DNA of 64,000 nucleotides from Megalobrama amblycephala. Its lineage: Eukaryota > Chordata > Actinopteri > Cypriniformes > Xenocyprididae. The stretch covers positions 39,196,793 to 39,260,792 of the forward strand of contig NC_063061.1 of assembly GCF_018812025.1 (NCBI RefSeq), given 5' to 3'. Position numbers and translations under genes: made by a program. The notes beneath the pieces are model-generated. The model saw nothing but the letters and a program-made list of their open reading frames with translations, had not been told where the DNA came from and searched no databases. Shown in pieces: positions 13,601 to 25,249 of this stretch; the first letter of the stretch is position 1, and each line of letters starts with the position of its first letter.

Positions 13601-13974
13601 TCACGCCGCCATTCGCTACAAGAACTGGAAGCTTCTGACGGGATACCCAGGTAACATCTCTACACTTTAAAGTCGTCATGAAAGAGAAGTTGCGCTGTGA
13701 TAACCGTGGGCTTCTTTCAGGTTGTCCTCTCTGGATCGCGCCCCCTGGTGGCCGTCCGGTGAAGGCGCCTGAGCCGCTGAAGCAGGTGATGCTGTTTAAC
13801 ATCGAGGAGGATCCCGAGGAGCGCGTGGAGGTTTCCCATCAGCGCCCGGAGGTGGTGGCCTTCCTGCTCCGACGCCTGCAGCTGTACCAGAACCAGGCCA
13901 AACCCATCATCTTCCCCCCCGATGACCCGCGCTGTGACCCCGAAGCCACGGGAGCCTGGGGACCCTGGGAATGA
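8600..13974 (+). CDS. arsb: Arylsulfatase B (N-acetylgalactosamine-4-sulfatase)
   Basis: Lysosomal sulfatase that removes 4-sulfate from N-acetylgalactosamine in dermatan and chondroitin sulfate (known for the family). Exons: 8600-8836, 9222-9408, 9496-9686, 10005-10212, 12780-13023, 13353-13423, 13498-13650, 13721-13974. They sum to 1545 nt, giving 514 aa (human 533). Residues 1-17 form a signal peptide. Metal-binding D28 and D29 are in [10 protein letters not shown]. The formylglycine-precursor Cys66 sits in CTPSR with Arg70. K120 and H122 are in [10 protein letters not shown]217 in [10 protein letters not shown]275 and N276 in STDNGGQ, and K293 in [10 protein letters not shown]. All match the human active-site positions with a constant offset of 25. 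N-glycosylation sequons include NVT at 163 and NYT at 180. The protein ends [10 protein letters not shown]. All introns are GT-AG and the smallest is 70 bp. No disabling change is seen. Confidence 0.98.
8935..9090. repeat. Diverged satellite-unit copy in ARSB intron 1
   Basis: The stretch runs through 'gaactgaactgaaaaggaatt', 'tttcctgaatttgaattta', 'aggaagtagttcaaatggg' and a later 'gttaatgtgcat'. This follows the order of blocks in the 6195-8440 satellite unit, with substitutions and deletions. Confidence 0.6.
10360..10520. repeat. Left part of the 34-bp minisatellite in ARSB intron 4
   Basis: Degenerate copies of 'ttaagagatttaaa..tcggt' with a 'gtttttgtt' block, of the same family as 11263-12420, broken off at the hAT-like element. 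Confidence 0.75.
10522..11262. mobile_element. Non-autonomous hAT-like DNA transposon (741 bp)
   Basis: Begins caggggtgacaaac and ends gtttgacacccctg, giving 14-bp terminal inverted repeats with one mismatch. Subterminal 'gggccggattgga' blocks lie near both ends and an (AAT)n run at 10588-10617. There is no transposase frame. The terminal sequence is typical of hAT/Charlie-type elements. The flanking octamers (aatattgg and cgttaaga) do not match, so no target-site duplication is visible, perhaps because the surrounding tandem repeat has changed. Confidence 0.8.
11263..12420. repeat. 34-bp minisatellite in ARSB intron 4
   Basis: About 30 copies of a unit with core 'ttccgttaagaaatttaaa' and 'ttggttgttttt'. 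Spacing is 34 bp in the best-conserved part (11311, 11345, 11379) and looser beyond 11600. The core is the same block found near the end of each unit of the ~400-bp satellite upstream of ARSB. Confidence 0.92.
12421..12779 (+). other. ARSB intron 4, 3' unique part
   Basis: No repeat or gene recognised. It leads to the acceptor 'ctctctgttggggcag' before exon 5. Confidence 0.6.
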
Positions 13975-14087
13975 TGAGGATGATGAAGGCTAGTACTGCA
14001 AACAGAGCGGCTGAAGAGCGTCTGTGACGCTTATGAACAGTCATGAAGTTTAGCTGGACATCTTCAGTGTTTATACACATAAATGCA

Positions 14088-14124
<37 letters not shown>

Positions 14125-14201
14125 TTACAGCTCTCACCTTTAAATCATATCAGTCTTCTGAACATGAATCATTTTTTACCACGATCAGCATCAAATGCGA
14201 C

Positions 14202-14244
<43 letters not shown>

Positions 14245-14303
14245 CTCATGTGAGTTTGTGACAGAATGTTTATTTATTCTGTTTGGTGGCATATAAAGTA
14301 AGA
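13975..14303 (+). repeat. ARSB 3' UTR region with two (GT)n microsatellites
   Basis: GT runs lie at 14091-14122 and 14206-14241. The first AATAAA downstream of the stop (14323-14328, in ccatggaataaa) lies inside the next mobile element, so the ARSB transcript may end within that element. Confidence 0.6.
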
Positions 14304-14988
14304 AAGCTTGTTTCCGCCATGGAATAAAAAAGGAAATTTCTGCTTTTTTCTTGCAAAGTTATATCTCACAATTCTGATATTTTCCACAATTCTGAGTTTA
14401 TATATCATAATTCTTGCATTTTTCTTACAATTCTGGATTTTATATCTTGCAATTCTGACTTTTTTTGCACTTCAAGCTTTTTTTCTCGCAATTCTGAATT
14501 TATATCGTAATTCTGACGTTTTTTCACAATTCTGAGTTTATATCCTGTAATTCTGACTTTTTTTTTGCACTTCTAGCTTTTTTCTCGCAATTCTGATTTT
14601 ATTTTTTGGAATTCTGAGTTTATTATATCATAATTGTGATGTTTTTTCACAATTCTGAGTTTATCTCGTAATTCTGACTTTTTTGCAATTCTCGCTTTTT
14701 TCTCGCAATTTTTAAGTTTATATCTCGCAATTCTGAATTTATTTCATAATTCTGACTTTTTTCACAATTCTGAGTTCATATCCTGTATTTCTGACTTTTT
14801 TTTTGCAATTCTGGCTATTTTTTCACAATTCTGAATTTATAATATCGTAATTGTGACTTTTTTTTTGCAATTCTTGCTTTTTTCTCGCAATTCAGATTTG
14901 TTTCCCTTGCAATTCTGATATGAATTCAAAGAAAAACGTCAGAATTGTGAGATAAACAGTCACAGTTTTCTGTGGCAGAAACAAGCTT
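14304..14988. mobile_element. 'caattctga' repeat element with inverted ends
   Basis: Starts aagcttgtttccgcca and ends tggcagaaacaagctt, which are inverted repeats of each other with one mismatch. The interior is an irregular tandem of 'ctcgcaattctgagttta' and 'cgtaattctgactttttt' blocks. Related fragments lie at 26255-26500 and 50350-50640. Non-autonomous, with no coding potential. Confidence 0.75.
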
Positions 14989-14999
14989 GTAAGTGTTTA

Positions 15000-17160
15000 A
15001 AGGAGTAGTTCACCCAAAAATATAAAATCTGTCAGTATTTGTTCTGAACGAAAGCCAAAAGTTTGCAGAATCATCATTCAGCTCTTTTCCATCATCAAAG
15101 CATCATAAGAGTCGTTCATATGACTGGTGAGTCTTCTGAAGCCTGACTTCTGTGAGTGAACACTGGTGTTTCCCATCATGCATTGGTTCTTGTGTGTTTT
15201 AACCCTTGAGCTCTGGATGAGAAACACTGAGAGGAATGAGGCTCATTCTCACACACACATCAAATGCAGTCCATTAACTCTATGAAAATCCATTTAGATT
15301 TTTTAAAATTGGAACATTTATTGAAACATTGAACAAAATATTAAAAAAAATCTTTAAAAAATGTGTTTTTGTTGAGTGTCATATTTGATCCATCGGGCTT
15401 TTGTGGCTCATATAGTCTGATAAAGTGAGAATATGGAGGATAAAACAACTTTTTTATGCAAAAATATGCAATTTGCTGCGGATGATGATATTTATATGAA
15501 CAAAGAGATGTAATTCTGACGCTTTCAAATCTATGAGAGCTTGATTACAGTACAGCAGATACTGACATAAAATGCATATAAATATTGAGATCGAGTGCAA
15601 CAGGTTTATATTGATCTTTTATGGCCTTTGAGAAGCTCAGTCTTGGTCCAGTCCAGCGGCTCCTCTCAGGAAGAGTTCTGGTCAGTTCTGGTCTTCTGAA
15701 CTGGGTTTGAGCTTCACTGTAGAGAAGGAGAACAGACTGAAAAGCCATTAGAGAGGAGGAGACAGACTTTTCCAGAGACAGCAGCTCACTTCCTGTAATC
15801 AGACCCGCCCCCTCCTCTGCACTTCCTGTGAGTGTGGAATGGTGGCCTGTGATTGGCTGGAGCAGAAGCTCAATGTCTCCACGTGTCTCGGTCTGTCTCT
15901 CTGTGTCCTTCTGAAACTGTTTGAGAAATATTGAGCTTTAAAACTAGATGTTGTGAGGTGTGTGTGTGTGACGTCAGGTGTGTGTTCCTGTGATGATGGT
16001 GAACAGACTCCAGATGTGTTTGATCTCCTTCAGGTCATGTGAGTTCATCTTCAGCGTCACGTTGTGTTTCGGTCACACTGAAGCTGAAATTAGAGCAGGT
16101 TTTGTGTCTCGCTCGCAGATGAAGGTGGTAATTTTGTGTGATTTGACTGAGGAACTCTGGGATACGCTGGAGGTGTTTGTCACACAGATGTTGATGGAGC
16201 AGATGAGTCCAGTTCCACGTGAACATCATCAGACGGGCCGAGCGCTGCGGGTCACGAGGGTCAAGTGTGTGTGCGACAGAAACCAGCCATTATGAGCCGC
16301 ACAAAGGAACATTCCAGGTTATTTCCAGTTTCAGACAGTGAGGAGAAACATGGAAAATATGTGACATGAACATCCTCTGACACTAATCATCGTGTTACAG
16401 CTGTGAAACTGCAGTTTATCCGAGTTATATTAGCCCTGTTTATTTGAATTTTACATTGATTATAATTAATTATCAGCTTTTTCATCAACTTATGAACCCT
16501 CGTTTGGGAAACTAATGAAATAAGGCCATGAGTGCATATTTGGGCTGTGTTTCCATGGTGACGTCCCTGTCAATCACTGAGGTCAGTGCTCTGATCATCT
16601 TTGATCTTGATTATTAGTGGTTCATTAGATTAGATCAGTTTAAGTGATTGATTGACAGCCGCAGCTGGAGGTGTGAAGGGCGAGATGGAGGTCAGGTGAG
16701 ATCCAGCAGATGATGAACATTTTCATTCGTTTAAATGACAAATTGTGACATTGTTTTGAAGTGTGTGTGTGTCGCAGGAAACACCTCCAGCAGCTAATGT
16801 GGGCGTGACCTTTAACCTTTGATCTGATGCCAGTGAGATCCTGACAGCTGCAGTATACGGACTCTCTCTGTTCCTCACTGGTGTGGTTTCTTCTCCTCTC
16901 ACTCATCCATCTGCTCTCTCTTTCCTTCTGTTTTTCTGTCACACACTCATCAGAGCAGCCGTTTACTGTGGTGAAATCACTGTAACTGCTTCAGCTTATT
17001 GCCACGGTTCGTCCTCCAGTCCTTTGTTTAGATTTCTCTTCATCTCTTTGTTTATCTTCTCTTCATGGATGTATACAGTGAGAATCAGCTGAAAGCATCT
17101 GAACCTCGTTCAGACAGAGAGTTTCATTATTTCTTTAGGGTTTCATTGATGGTAAATGAT
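15000..17160. other. ARSB-LHFPL2 spacer, no gene recognised
   Basis: Starts with a fragment of the 'tagttcacccaaaa' terminal-repeat family (15003-15040) and is otherwise mostly unique sequence. Short open frames around 15545-15748, 15978-16295 and 16640-16942 match nothing I know, and no splice-supported coding frame is evident. Confidence 0.5.
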
Positions 17161-17385
17161 CATAAGTCAAACAAGAATGATCATTCTCTCATCATTTACT
17201 CACCTACATGTCATTCAAACCTGTATGAAAAACACAGAAGAATATATCTGGAAAAGTGTCTGTCTTTTTTTTTGTCCAAACAATGAAAGTCAATGGGGTC
17301 CAATGTTTTTTGGGAGGAAAATTATGTTTCAATGCTTTTTAGAAAAACTATTGCATTCCCCTGAGAATAATCACAAAACATTTAG
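17161..17385. mobile_element. Fragment of a dispersed teleost element flanking the 38-bp array
   Basis: Contains 'tcatttactcacctacatg', 'tcattcaaacctgtatga', 'aaagtcaatggggtccaatg' and 'ttttttgggaggaaaa', a text common in cyprinid DNA transposons. At 17342-17366 it carries an inverted copy of the 38-bp repeat core ('aaaactattgcattcccct'). Confidence 0.65.
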
Positions 17386-20300
17386 TAATATGCAAAGTTT
17401 CTTGAGGGAACGCAATAGTTTTGCAAGCGAAACAAAGTTTCTTGGGGAACGCAATAGTTTTGCAAGCGAACAAAGTTTCTTGGGGAACGCAATAGTTTTG
17501 CAAGCGAACAAAGTTTCTTGGGGAACGCAATAGTTTTGCAAACGAAGCAAAGTTTCTTGGGGAACGCAATAGTTTTGCAAGCGAACAAAGTTTCTTGGGG
17601 AACGCAATAGTTTTGCAAGCGAACAAAGTTTCTTGGGGAACGCAATAGTTTTGCAAGCGAACAAAGTTTCTTGGGGAACGCAATAGTTTTGCAAACGAAC
17701 AAGTTTCTTGGGGAACGCAATAGTTTTGCAAGCGAACAAAGTTTCTTGGGGAATGCAATAGTTTTGCAACGAACAAGTTTCTTGGGGAACGCAATAGTTT
17801 TGCAAGCGAACAAAGTTTCTTGGGGAACGCTATAGTTTGGCAAACAAACAAAGTTTCTTGGGGAACGCAATAGTTTTGCAAGCGAACAAAGTTTCTTGGG
17901 GAACGCAATAGTTTTGCAAGCGAACAAAGTTTCTTGGGGAACGCAATAGTTTTGCAAACGAACAAAGTTTCTTGGGGAACGCAATAGTTTCAAACGAATG
18001 CAAGTTTCTTGGGGAACGCAATAGTTTTGCAAGCGAACAAAGTTTCTTGGGGAATGCAATAGTTTTGCAAACAAACAAAGTTTCTTGGGGAACGCAATAG
18101 TTTTTAACGAATGCAAGTTTCTTGGGGAACGCAATAGTTTTGCAAACAACAAAGTTTCTTGGGGAACGCAATAGTTTTGCAAGCGAACAAAGTTTCTTGG
18201 GGAACGCAATAGTTTTGCAAGCGAACAAAGTTTCTTGGGGAACGCAATAGTTTTGCAAGCGAACAAAGTTTCTTGGGGAACGCAATAGTTTTGCAAACAA
18301 AGTTTCTTGGGGAACGCAATAGTTTTGCAAACAAACAAAGTTTCTTGGGGAACGCAATAGTTTCAAACGAATGCAAGTTTCTTGGGGAACGCAATAGTTT
18401 TGCAAGCGAACAAAGTTTCTTGGGGAACGCAATAGTTTTGCAAACGAACAAAGTTTCTTGGGGAACGCAATAGTTTCAAACGAATGCAAGTTTCTTGGGG
18501 AACGCAATAGTTTTGCAAGCGAACAAAGTTTCTTGGGGAACGCAATAGTTTTGCAAGCGAACAAAGTTTCTTGGGGAACGCAATAGTTTTGCAAGCGAAC
18601 AAAGTTTCTTGGGGAACGCAATAGTTTTGCAAGCGAACAAAGTTTCTTGGGGAACGCAATAGTTTTGCAAACAAAGTTTCTTGGGGAACGCAATAGTTTT
18701 GCAAACGAACAAAGTTTCTTGGGGAACGCAATAGTTTCATTAACGAATGCAAGTTTCTTGGGGAACGCAATAGTTTTGCAAGCGAACAAAGTTTCTTGGG
18801 GAACGCAATAGTTTTGCAAGCGAACAAAGTTTCTTGGGGAACGCAATAGTTTCATTAACGAATGCAAGTTTCTTGGGGAACGCAATAGTTTTGCAAAACA
18901 AAGTTTCTTGGGGAATGCAATAGTTTTGCAAGCGAACAAAGTTTCTTGGGGAACGCAATAGTTTTGCAAGCGAACAAAGTTTCTTGGGAATGCAATAGTT
19001 TTGCAAGCGAACAAAGTTTCTTGGGGAACGCAATAGTTTTGCAAGCGAACAAAGTTTCTTGGGGAACGCAATAGTTTTGCAAGCGAACAAAGTTTCTTGG
19101 GGAACGCAATAGTTTCATTAACGAATGCAAGTTTCTTGGGGAACGCAATAGTTTTGCAAGCGAACAAAGTTTCTTGGGGAATGCAATAGTTTCATTAACG
19201 AATGCAAGTTTCTTGGGGAACGCAATAGTTTTGCAAGCGAACAAAGTTTCTTGGGGAACGCAATAGTTTTGCAAACAAACAAAGTTTCTTGGGGAATGCA
19301 ATAGTTTTGCAAGCAAACAAAGTTTCTTGGGGAACGCAATAGTTTTGCAAGCGAACAAAGTTTCTTGGGGAACGCAATAGTTTTGCAAACAAACAAAGTT
19401 TCTTGGGGAACGCAATAGTTTCATTAACGAATGCAAGTTTCTTGAGGGAACGCAATAGTTTTGCAAGCGAACAAAGTTTCTTGGGGAATGCAATAGTTTT
19501 GCAAACAAACAAAGTTTCTTGGGGAACGCAATAGTTTCATTAACGAATGCAAGTTTCTTGAGGGAACGCAATAGTTTTGCAAACAAACAAAGTTTCTTGG
19601 GGAATGCAATAGTTTTGCAAGCGAACAAAGTTTCTTGGGGAACGCAATAGTTTTGCAAGCGAACAAAGTTTCTTGGGAACGCAATAGTTTTGCAAGCGAA
19701 CAAAGTTTCTTGGGGAACGCAATAGTTTTGCAAACAAAGTTTCTTGGGGAACGCAATAGTTTTGCAAACAAACAAAGTTTCTTGGGGAACGCAATAGTTT
19801 CATTAACGAATGCAAGTTTCTTGAGGGAACGCAATAGTTTTGCAAGCGAACAAAGTTTCTTGGGGAATGCAATAGTTTTGCAAACAAACAAAGTTTCTTG
19901 GGGAACGCAATAGTTTCATTAACGAATGCAAGTTTCTTGGGGAACGCAATAGTTTTGCAAGCGAACAAAGTTTCTTGGGGAACGCAATAGTTTTGCAAGC
20001 GAACAAAGTTTCTTGGGAACGCAATAGTTTTGCAAGCGAACAAAGTTTCTTGGGAACGCAATAGTTTTGCAAGCGAACAAAGTTTCTTGGGGAACGCAAT
20101 AGTTTTGCAAACAAAGTTTCTTGGGGAACGCAATAGTTTTGCAAACAAACAAAGTTTCTTGGGGAACGCAATAGTTTCATTAACGAATGCAAGTTTCTTG
20201 AGGGAACGCAATAGTTTTGCAAGCGAACAAAGTTTCTTGGGGAATGCAATAGTTTTGCAAACAAACAAAGTTTCTTGGGGAACGCAATAGTTTCATTAAC

Positions 20301-23300
20301 GAATGCAAGTTTCTTGGGGAACGCAATAGTTTTGCAAACAAACAAAGTTTCTTGGGGAATGCAATAGTTTTGCAAGCGAACAAAGTTTCTTGGGGAACGC
20401 AATAGTTTTGCAAGCGAACAAAGTTTCTTGGGAATGCAATAGTTTTGCAAGCGAACAAAGTTTCTTGGGGAACGCAATAGTTTTGCAAACAAAGTTTCTT
20501 GGGGAACGCAATAGTTTTGCAAACGAACAAAGTTTCTTGGGGAACGCAATAGTTTTGCAAACAAAGTTTCTTGGGGAACGCAATAGTTTTGCAAACGAAC
20601 AAAGTTTCTTGGGGAACGCAATAGTTTTGCAAGCGAACAAAGTTTCTTGGGGAACGCAATAGTTTCATTAACGAATGCAAGTTTCTTGGGGAACGCAATA
20701 GTTTTGCAAACAAACAAAGTTTCTTGGGGAACGCAATAGTTTTGCAAGCAAACAAAGTTTCTTGGGGAACGCAATAGTTTCATTAACGAATGCAAGTTTC
20801 TTGGGGAACGCAATAGTTTCATTAACGAATGCAAGTTTCTTGGGGAACGCAATAGTTTTGCAAGCGAACAAAGTTTCTTGGGGAACGCAATAGTTTCATT
20901 AACGAATGCAAGTTTCTTGGGGAACGCAATAGTTTCATTAACGAATGCAAGTTTCTTGAGGGAACGCAATAGTTTTGCAAGCGAACAAAGTTTCTTGGGG
21001 AACGCAATAGTTTTGCAAGCGAACAAAGTTTCTTGGGGAACGCAATAGTTTCATTAACGAATGCAAGTTTCTTGGGGAACGCAATAGTTTTGCAAGCGAA
21101 CAAAGTTTCTTGGGGAACGCAATAGTTTTGCAAGCGAACAAAGTTTCTTGGGGAACGCAATAGTTTTGCAAGCGAACAAAGTTTCTTGGGGAACGCAATA
21201 GTTTTGCAAACGAACAAAGTTTCTTGAGGGAACGCAATAGTTTTGCAAGCGAACAAAGTTTCTTGGGGAACGCAATAGTTTTGCAAGCGAACAAAGTTTC
21301 TTGGGGAACGCAATAGTTTTGCAAGCGAACAAAGTTTCTTGGGGAACGCAATAGTTTTGCAAGCGAACAAAGTTTCTTGGGGAACGCAATAGTTTTGCAA
21401 GCGAACAAAGTTTCTTGGGGAACGCAATAGTTTCATTAACGAATGCAAGTTTCTTGGGGAACGCAATAGTTTTGCAAGCGAACAAAGTTTCTTGGGGAAC
21501 GCAATAGTTTTGCAAGCGAACAAAGTTTCTTGGGGAACGCAATAGTTTTGCAAGCGAACAAAGTTTCTTGGGGAACGCAATAGTTTTGCAAGCGAACAAA
21601 GTTTCTTGGGGAACGCAATAGTTTCATTAACGAATGCAAGTTTCTTGGGGAACGCAATAGTTTTGCAAGCGAACAAAGTTTCTTGGGGAATGCAATAGTT
21701 TCATTAACGAATGCAAGTTTCTTGGGGAACGCAATAGTTTTGCAAGCGAACAAAGTTTCTTGGGGAACGCAATAGTTTTGCAAGCAAACAAAGTTTCTTG
21801 GGGAACGCAATAGTTTTGCAAGCGAACAAAGTTTCTTGGGGAACGCAATAGTTTTGCAAACAAACAAAGTTTCTTGGGGAACGCAATAGTTTCATTAACG
21901 AATGCAAGTTTCTTGAGGGAACGCAATAGTTTTGCAAGCGAACAAAGTTTCTTGGGGAATGCAATAGTTTTGCAAACAAACAAAGTTTCTTGGGGAACGC
22001 AATAGTTTCATTAACGAATGCAAGTTTCTTGAGGGAACGCAATAGTTTTGCAAACAAACAAAGTTTCTTGGGGAATGCAATAGTTTTGCAAGCGAACAAA
22101 GTTTCTTGGGGAACGCAATAGTTTTGCAAGCGAACAAAGTTTCTTGGGGAACGCAATAGTTTTGCAAGCGAACAAAGTTTCTTGGGGAACGCAATAGTTT
22201 TGCAAACAAAGTTTCTTGGGGAACGCAATAGTTTTGCAAACAAACAAAGTTTCTTGGGGAACGCAATAGTTTCATTAACGAATGCAAGTTTCTTGAGGGA
22301 ACGCAATAGTTTTGCAAGCGAACAAAGTTTCTTGGGGAATGCAATAGTTTTGCAAACAAACAAAGTTTCTTGGGGAACGCAATAGTTTCATTAACGAATG
22401 CAAGTTTCTTGGGGAACGCAATAGTTTTGCAAGCGAACAAAGTTTCTTGGGGAACGCAATAGTTTTGCAAGCGAACAAAGTTTCTTTGGGAACGCAATAG
22501 TTTTGCAAGCGAACAAAGTTTCTTGGGGAACGCAATAGTTTTGCAAGCGAACAAAGTTTCTTGGGGAACGCAATAGTTTTGCAAACAAAGTTTCTTGGGG
22601 AACGCAATAGTTTTGCAAACAAACAAAGTTTCTTGGGGAACGCAATAGTTTCATTAACGAATGCAAGTTTCTTGAGGGAACGCAATAGTTTTGCAAGCGA
22701 ACAAAGTTTCTTGGGGAATGCAATAGTTTTGCAAACAAACAAAGTTTCTTGGGGAACGCAATAGTTTCATTAACGAATGCAAGTTTCTTGAGGGAACGCA
22801 ATAGTTTTGCAAACAAACAAAGTTTCTTGGGGAACGCAATAGTTTTGCAAGCGAACAAAGTTTCTTTGGGAATGCAATAGTTTTGCAAGCAAACAAAGTT
22901 TCTTGGGGAACGCAATAGTTTTGCAAACAAAGTTTCTTGGGGAACGCAATAGTTTTGCAAACGAACAAAGTTTCTTGGGGAACGCAATAGTTTTGCAAAC
23001 AAAGTTTCTTGGGGAACGCAATAGTTTTGCAAACGAACAAAGTTTCTTGGGGAACGCAATAGTTTTGCAAGCGAACAAAGTTTCTTGGGGAACGCAATAG
23101 TTTCATTAACGAATGCAAGTTTCTTGGGGAACGCAATAGTTTTGCAAACAAACAAAGTTTCTTGGGGAGGGCAATAGTTTTGCAAGCGAACAAAGTTTCT
23201 TGGGGAACGCAATAGTTTCATTAACGAATGCAAGTTTCTTGGGGAACGCAATAGTTTCATTAACGAATGCAAGTTTCTTGAGGGAACGCAATAGTTTTGC

Positions 23301-24507
23301 AAGCGAACAAAGTTTCTTGGGGAACGCAATAGTTTCATTAACGAATGCAAGTTTCTTGGGGAACGCAATAGTTTCATTAACGAATGCAAGTTTCTTGAGG
23401 GAACGGAATAGTTTTGCAAGCGAACAAAGTTTCTTGGGGAATGCAATAGTTTTGCAAACAAACAAAGTTTCTTGGGGAACGCAATAGTTTTGCAAACGAA
23501 CAAAGTTTCTTGGGGAAAGCAATAGTTTTGCAAGCGAACAAAGTTTCTTGAGGGAATGCAATAGTTTTGCAAATGAACAAAGTTTCTTGGGGAATGCAAT
23601 AGTTTTGCAAACAAACAAAGTTTCTTGGGGAACGCAATAGTTTCATTAACGAATGCAAGTTTCTTGAGGGAACGGAATAGTTTTGCAAGCGAACAAAGTT
23701 TCTTGGGGAATGCAATAGTTTTGCAAACAAACAAAGTTTCTTGGGGAACGCAATAGTTTTGCAAACGAACAAAGTTTCTTGGGGAAAGCAATAGTTTTGC
23801 AAGCGAACAAAGTTTCTTGAGGGAATGCAATAGTTTTGCAAATGAACAAAGTTTCTTGGGGAATGCAATAGTTTTGCAAACAAACAAAGTTTCTTGGGGA
23901 ACGCAATAGTTTCATTAACGAATGCAAGTTTCTTGAGGGAACGGAATAGTTTTGCAAGCGAACAAAGTTTCTTGGGGAATGCAATAGTTTTGCAAACAAA
24001 CAAAGTTTCTTGGGGAACGCAATAGTTTTGCAAACGAACAAAGTTTCTTGGGGAAAGCAATAGTTTTGCAAGCGAACAAAGTTTCTTGAGGGAATGCAAT
24101 AGTTTTGCAAATGAACAAAGTTTCTTGGGGAATGCAATAGTTTTGCAAACAAACAAAGTTTCTTGGGGAACGCAATAGTTTCATTAACGAATGCAAGTTT
24201 CTTGAGGGAACGGAATAGTTTTGCAAGCGAACAAAGTTTCTTGGGGAATGCAATAGTTTTGCAAACAAACAAAGTTTCTTGGGGAACGCAATAGTTTTGC
24301 AAATGAACAAAGTTTCTTGGGGAAAGCAATAGTTTTGCAAACAAACAAAGTTTCTTGAGGGAACGCAATAGTTTTGCAAGCGAACAAAGTTTCTTGGGGA
24401 ACGCTATAGTTTCACGAGGGAACACAAAGTTTCGCTAGCAAACGCAACGGTTTTTGAAGGAACGCAATAGTTTTTGCGAGCGAATGCAATAGTATTGTGA
24501 GAGGAAT
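17386..24507. repeat. 7.1-kb array of a 38-bp minisatellite with higher-order repeats
   Basis: Roughly 185 copies of a 38-bp unit with core 'gcaatagttttgcaagcga' followed by 'caaagtttcttggggaa'. Variant types are a 'tttcattaacgaatgcaagt' unit, deleted 'ttgcaaacaaagtt' units, and substitutions such as aacg/aatg and gcga/acaa. Variants recur in blocks: a ~379-bp superunit at about 19.2-22.8 kb and a 269-bp superunit repeated about four times at 23.4-24.4 kb. The last copies (24405-24507) decay. Most frames lack stops, which gives overlapping 'CKTIAFPKKLCSLAKLLRSP'-type frames of up to 498 aa on the minus strand. These are not genes. Confidence 0.98.
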
Positions 24508-24884
24508 GGAATCTTTTACTCAAGTCTACTGTTTCTCCTAAGAAAAAGTAATCTTACACGCACGTCCTCTAGGTGTTCAGCATTTGAGGAGAAATATTGC
24601 GTGATTAAATGAGACACAACCGAGGTTGTCTTTGAGCTATGAAAGAGCGAGCAGTGAGCGATAAACGTCTCCTCTGTGATGTTTGTGAGCTCTCTGTATT
24701 CACACACCTCTTATTTCTTCAGCTGTGTGTCTTCAGGACGCGTCACAGATGATCTGAGATCAGTTTAGGGCAGACGGCTGGTGGTCTGTCAGGGTTACAG
24801 TGGGTGAAGAATGTGTGCCATACAAACAAATACATGCAGCCTCCGCCTGCGAGCTCACCAAACACACGTCTGAGAGATTACTAA
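24508..24884. other. Unique spacer after the array
   Basis: No gene or repeat recognised. Confidence 0.5.
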
Positions 24885-25110
24885 CACTTTACAATAGGCT
24901 CTCATATGTTAACTTCATTAGTTAACATGAACTACTTTTCAAGCATTTAGTTGCTGTTAATTTCAACATTTACTAATGCATTATTAAAATCAAAAGTTAA
25001 TATTATTTAATGGACATGAGCTAATATGGACTGACAATGTGTTTTTATTAACTAACAATATCAAAGATTAATAAATAGCCTACATTAACAAATGTCTACT
25101 ATTTTACAGT
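24885..25110. mobile_element. Dispersed 'aacactttacaat...gttaacat' element fragment
   Basis: Contains 'taacactttacaataggct', 'ttagttaacatgaac', 'caacatttactaatgcatta' and 'gattaataaatagcctac', a text seen in very abundant teleost DNA-element fragments. No coding capacity. Confidence 0.6.
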
Positions 25111-25249
25111 CTTCTAAACTTTTCCCCGGACCTGTTTGAAAACATGTAATGTGATGAAGTCTGACAATGAGTTTTATCACATACAAATCGACGCAAAACA
25201 AGCCCACAGCCTCAATAAAACCATTCACCATCGGAACAATGAAAGACCC

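Noticed and set aside
14323..14328. Definite ARSB polyadenylation signal
   Set aside because: The AATAAA belongs to a dispersed element ('ccatggaataaa' is part of its consensus), so use by ARSB is unproven.
15978..16295. Possible gene in the ARSB-LHFPL2 spacer (105 aa on +, 64 aa on -)
   Set aside because: No recognisable family and no splice or promoter context.
17348..24425. Many overlapping minus-strand frames of 60-498 aa (CKTIAFPKKLCSLAKLL repeats)
   Set aside because: Generated by a stop-poor 38-bp unit; frames overlap in several phases and have no promoter, splice or family support.
17386..24507. CRISPR-like array
   Set aside because: Repeats are contiguous with no unique spacers, there are no cas genes, and the sequence is vertebrate.
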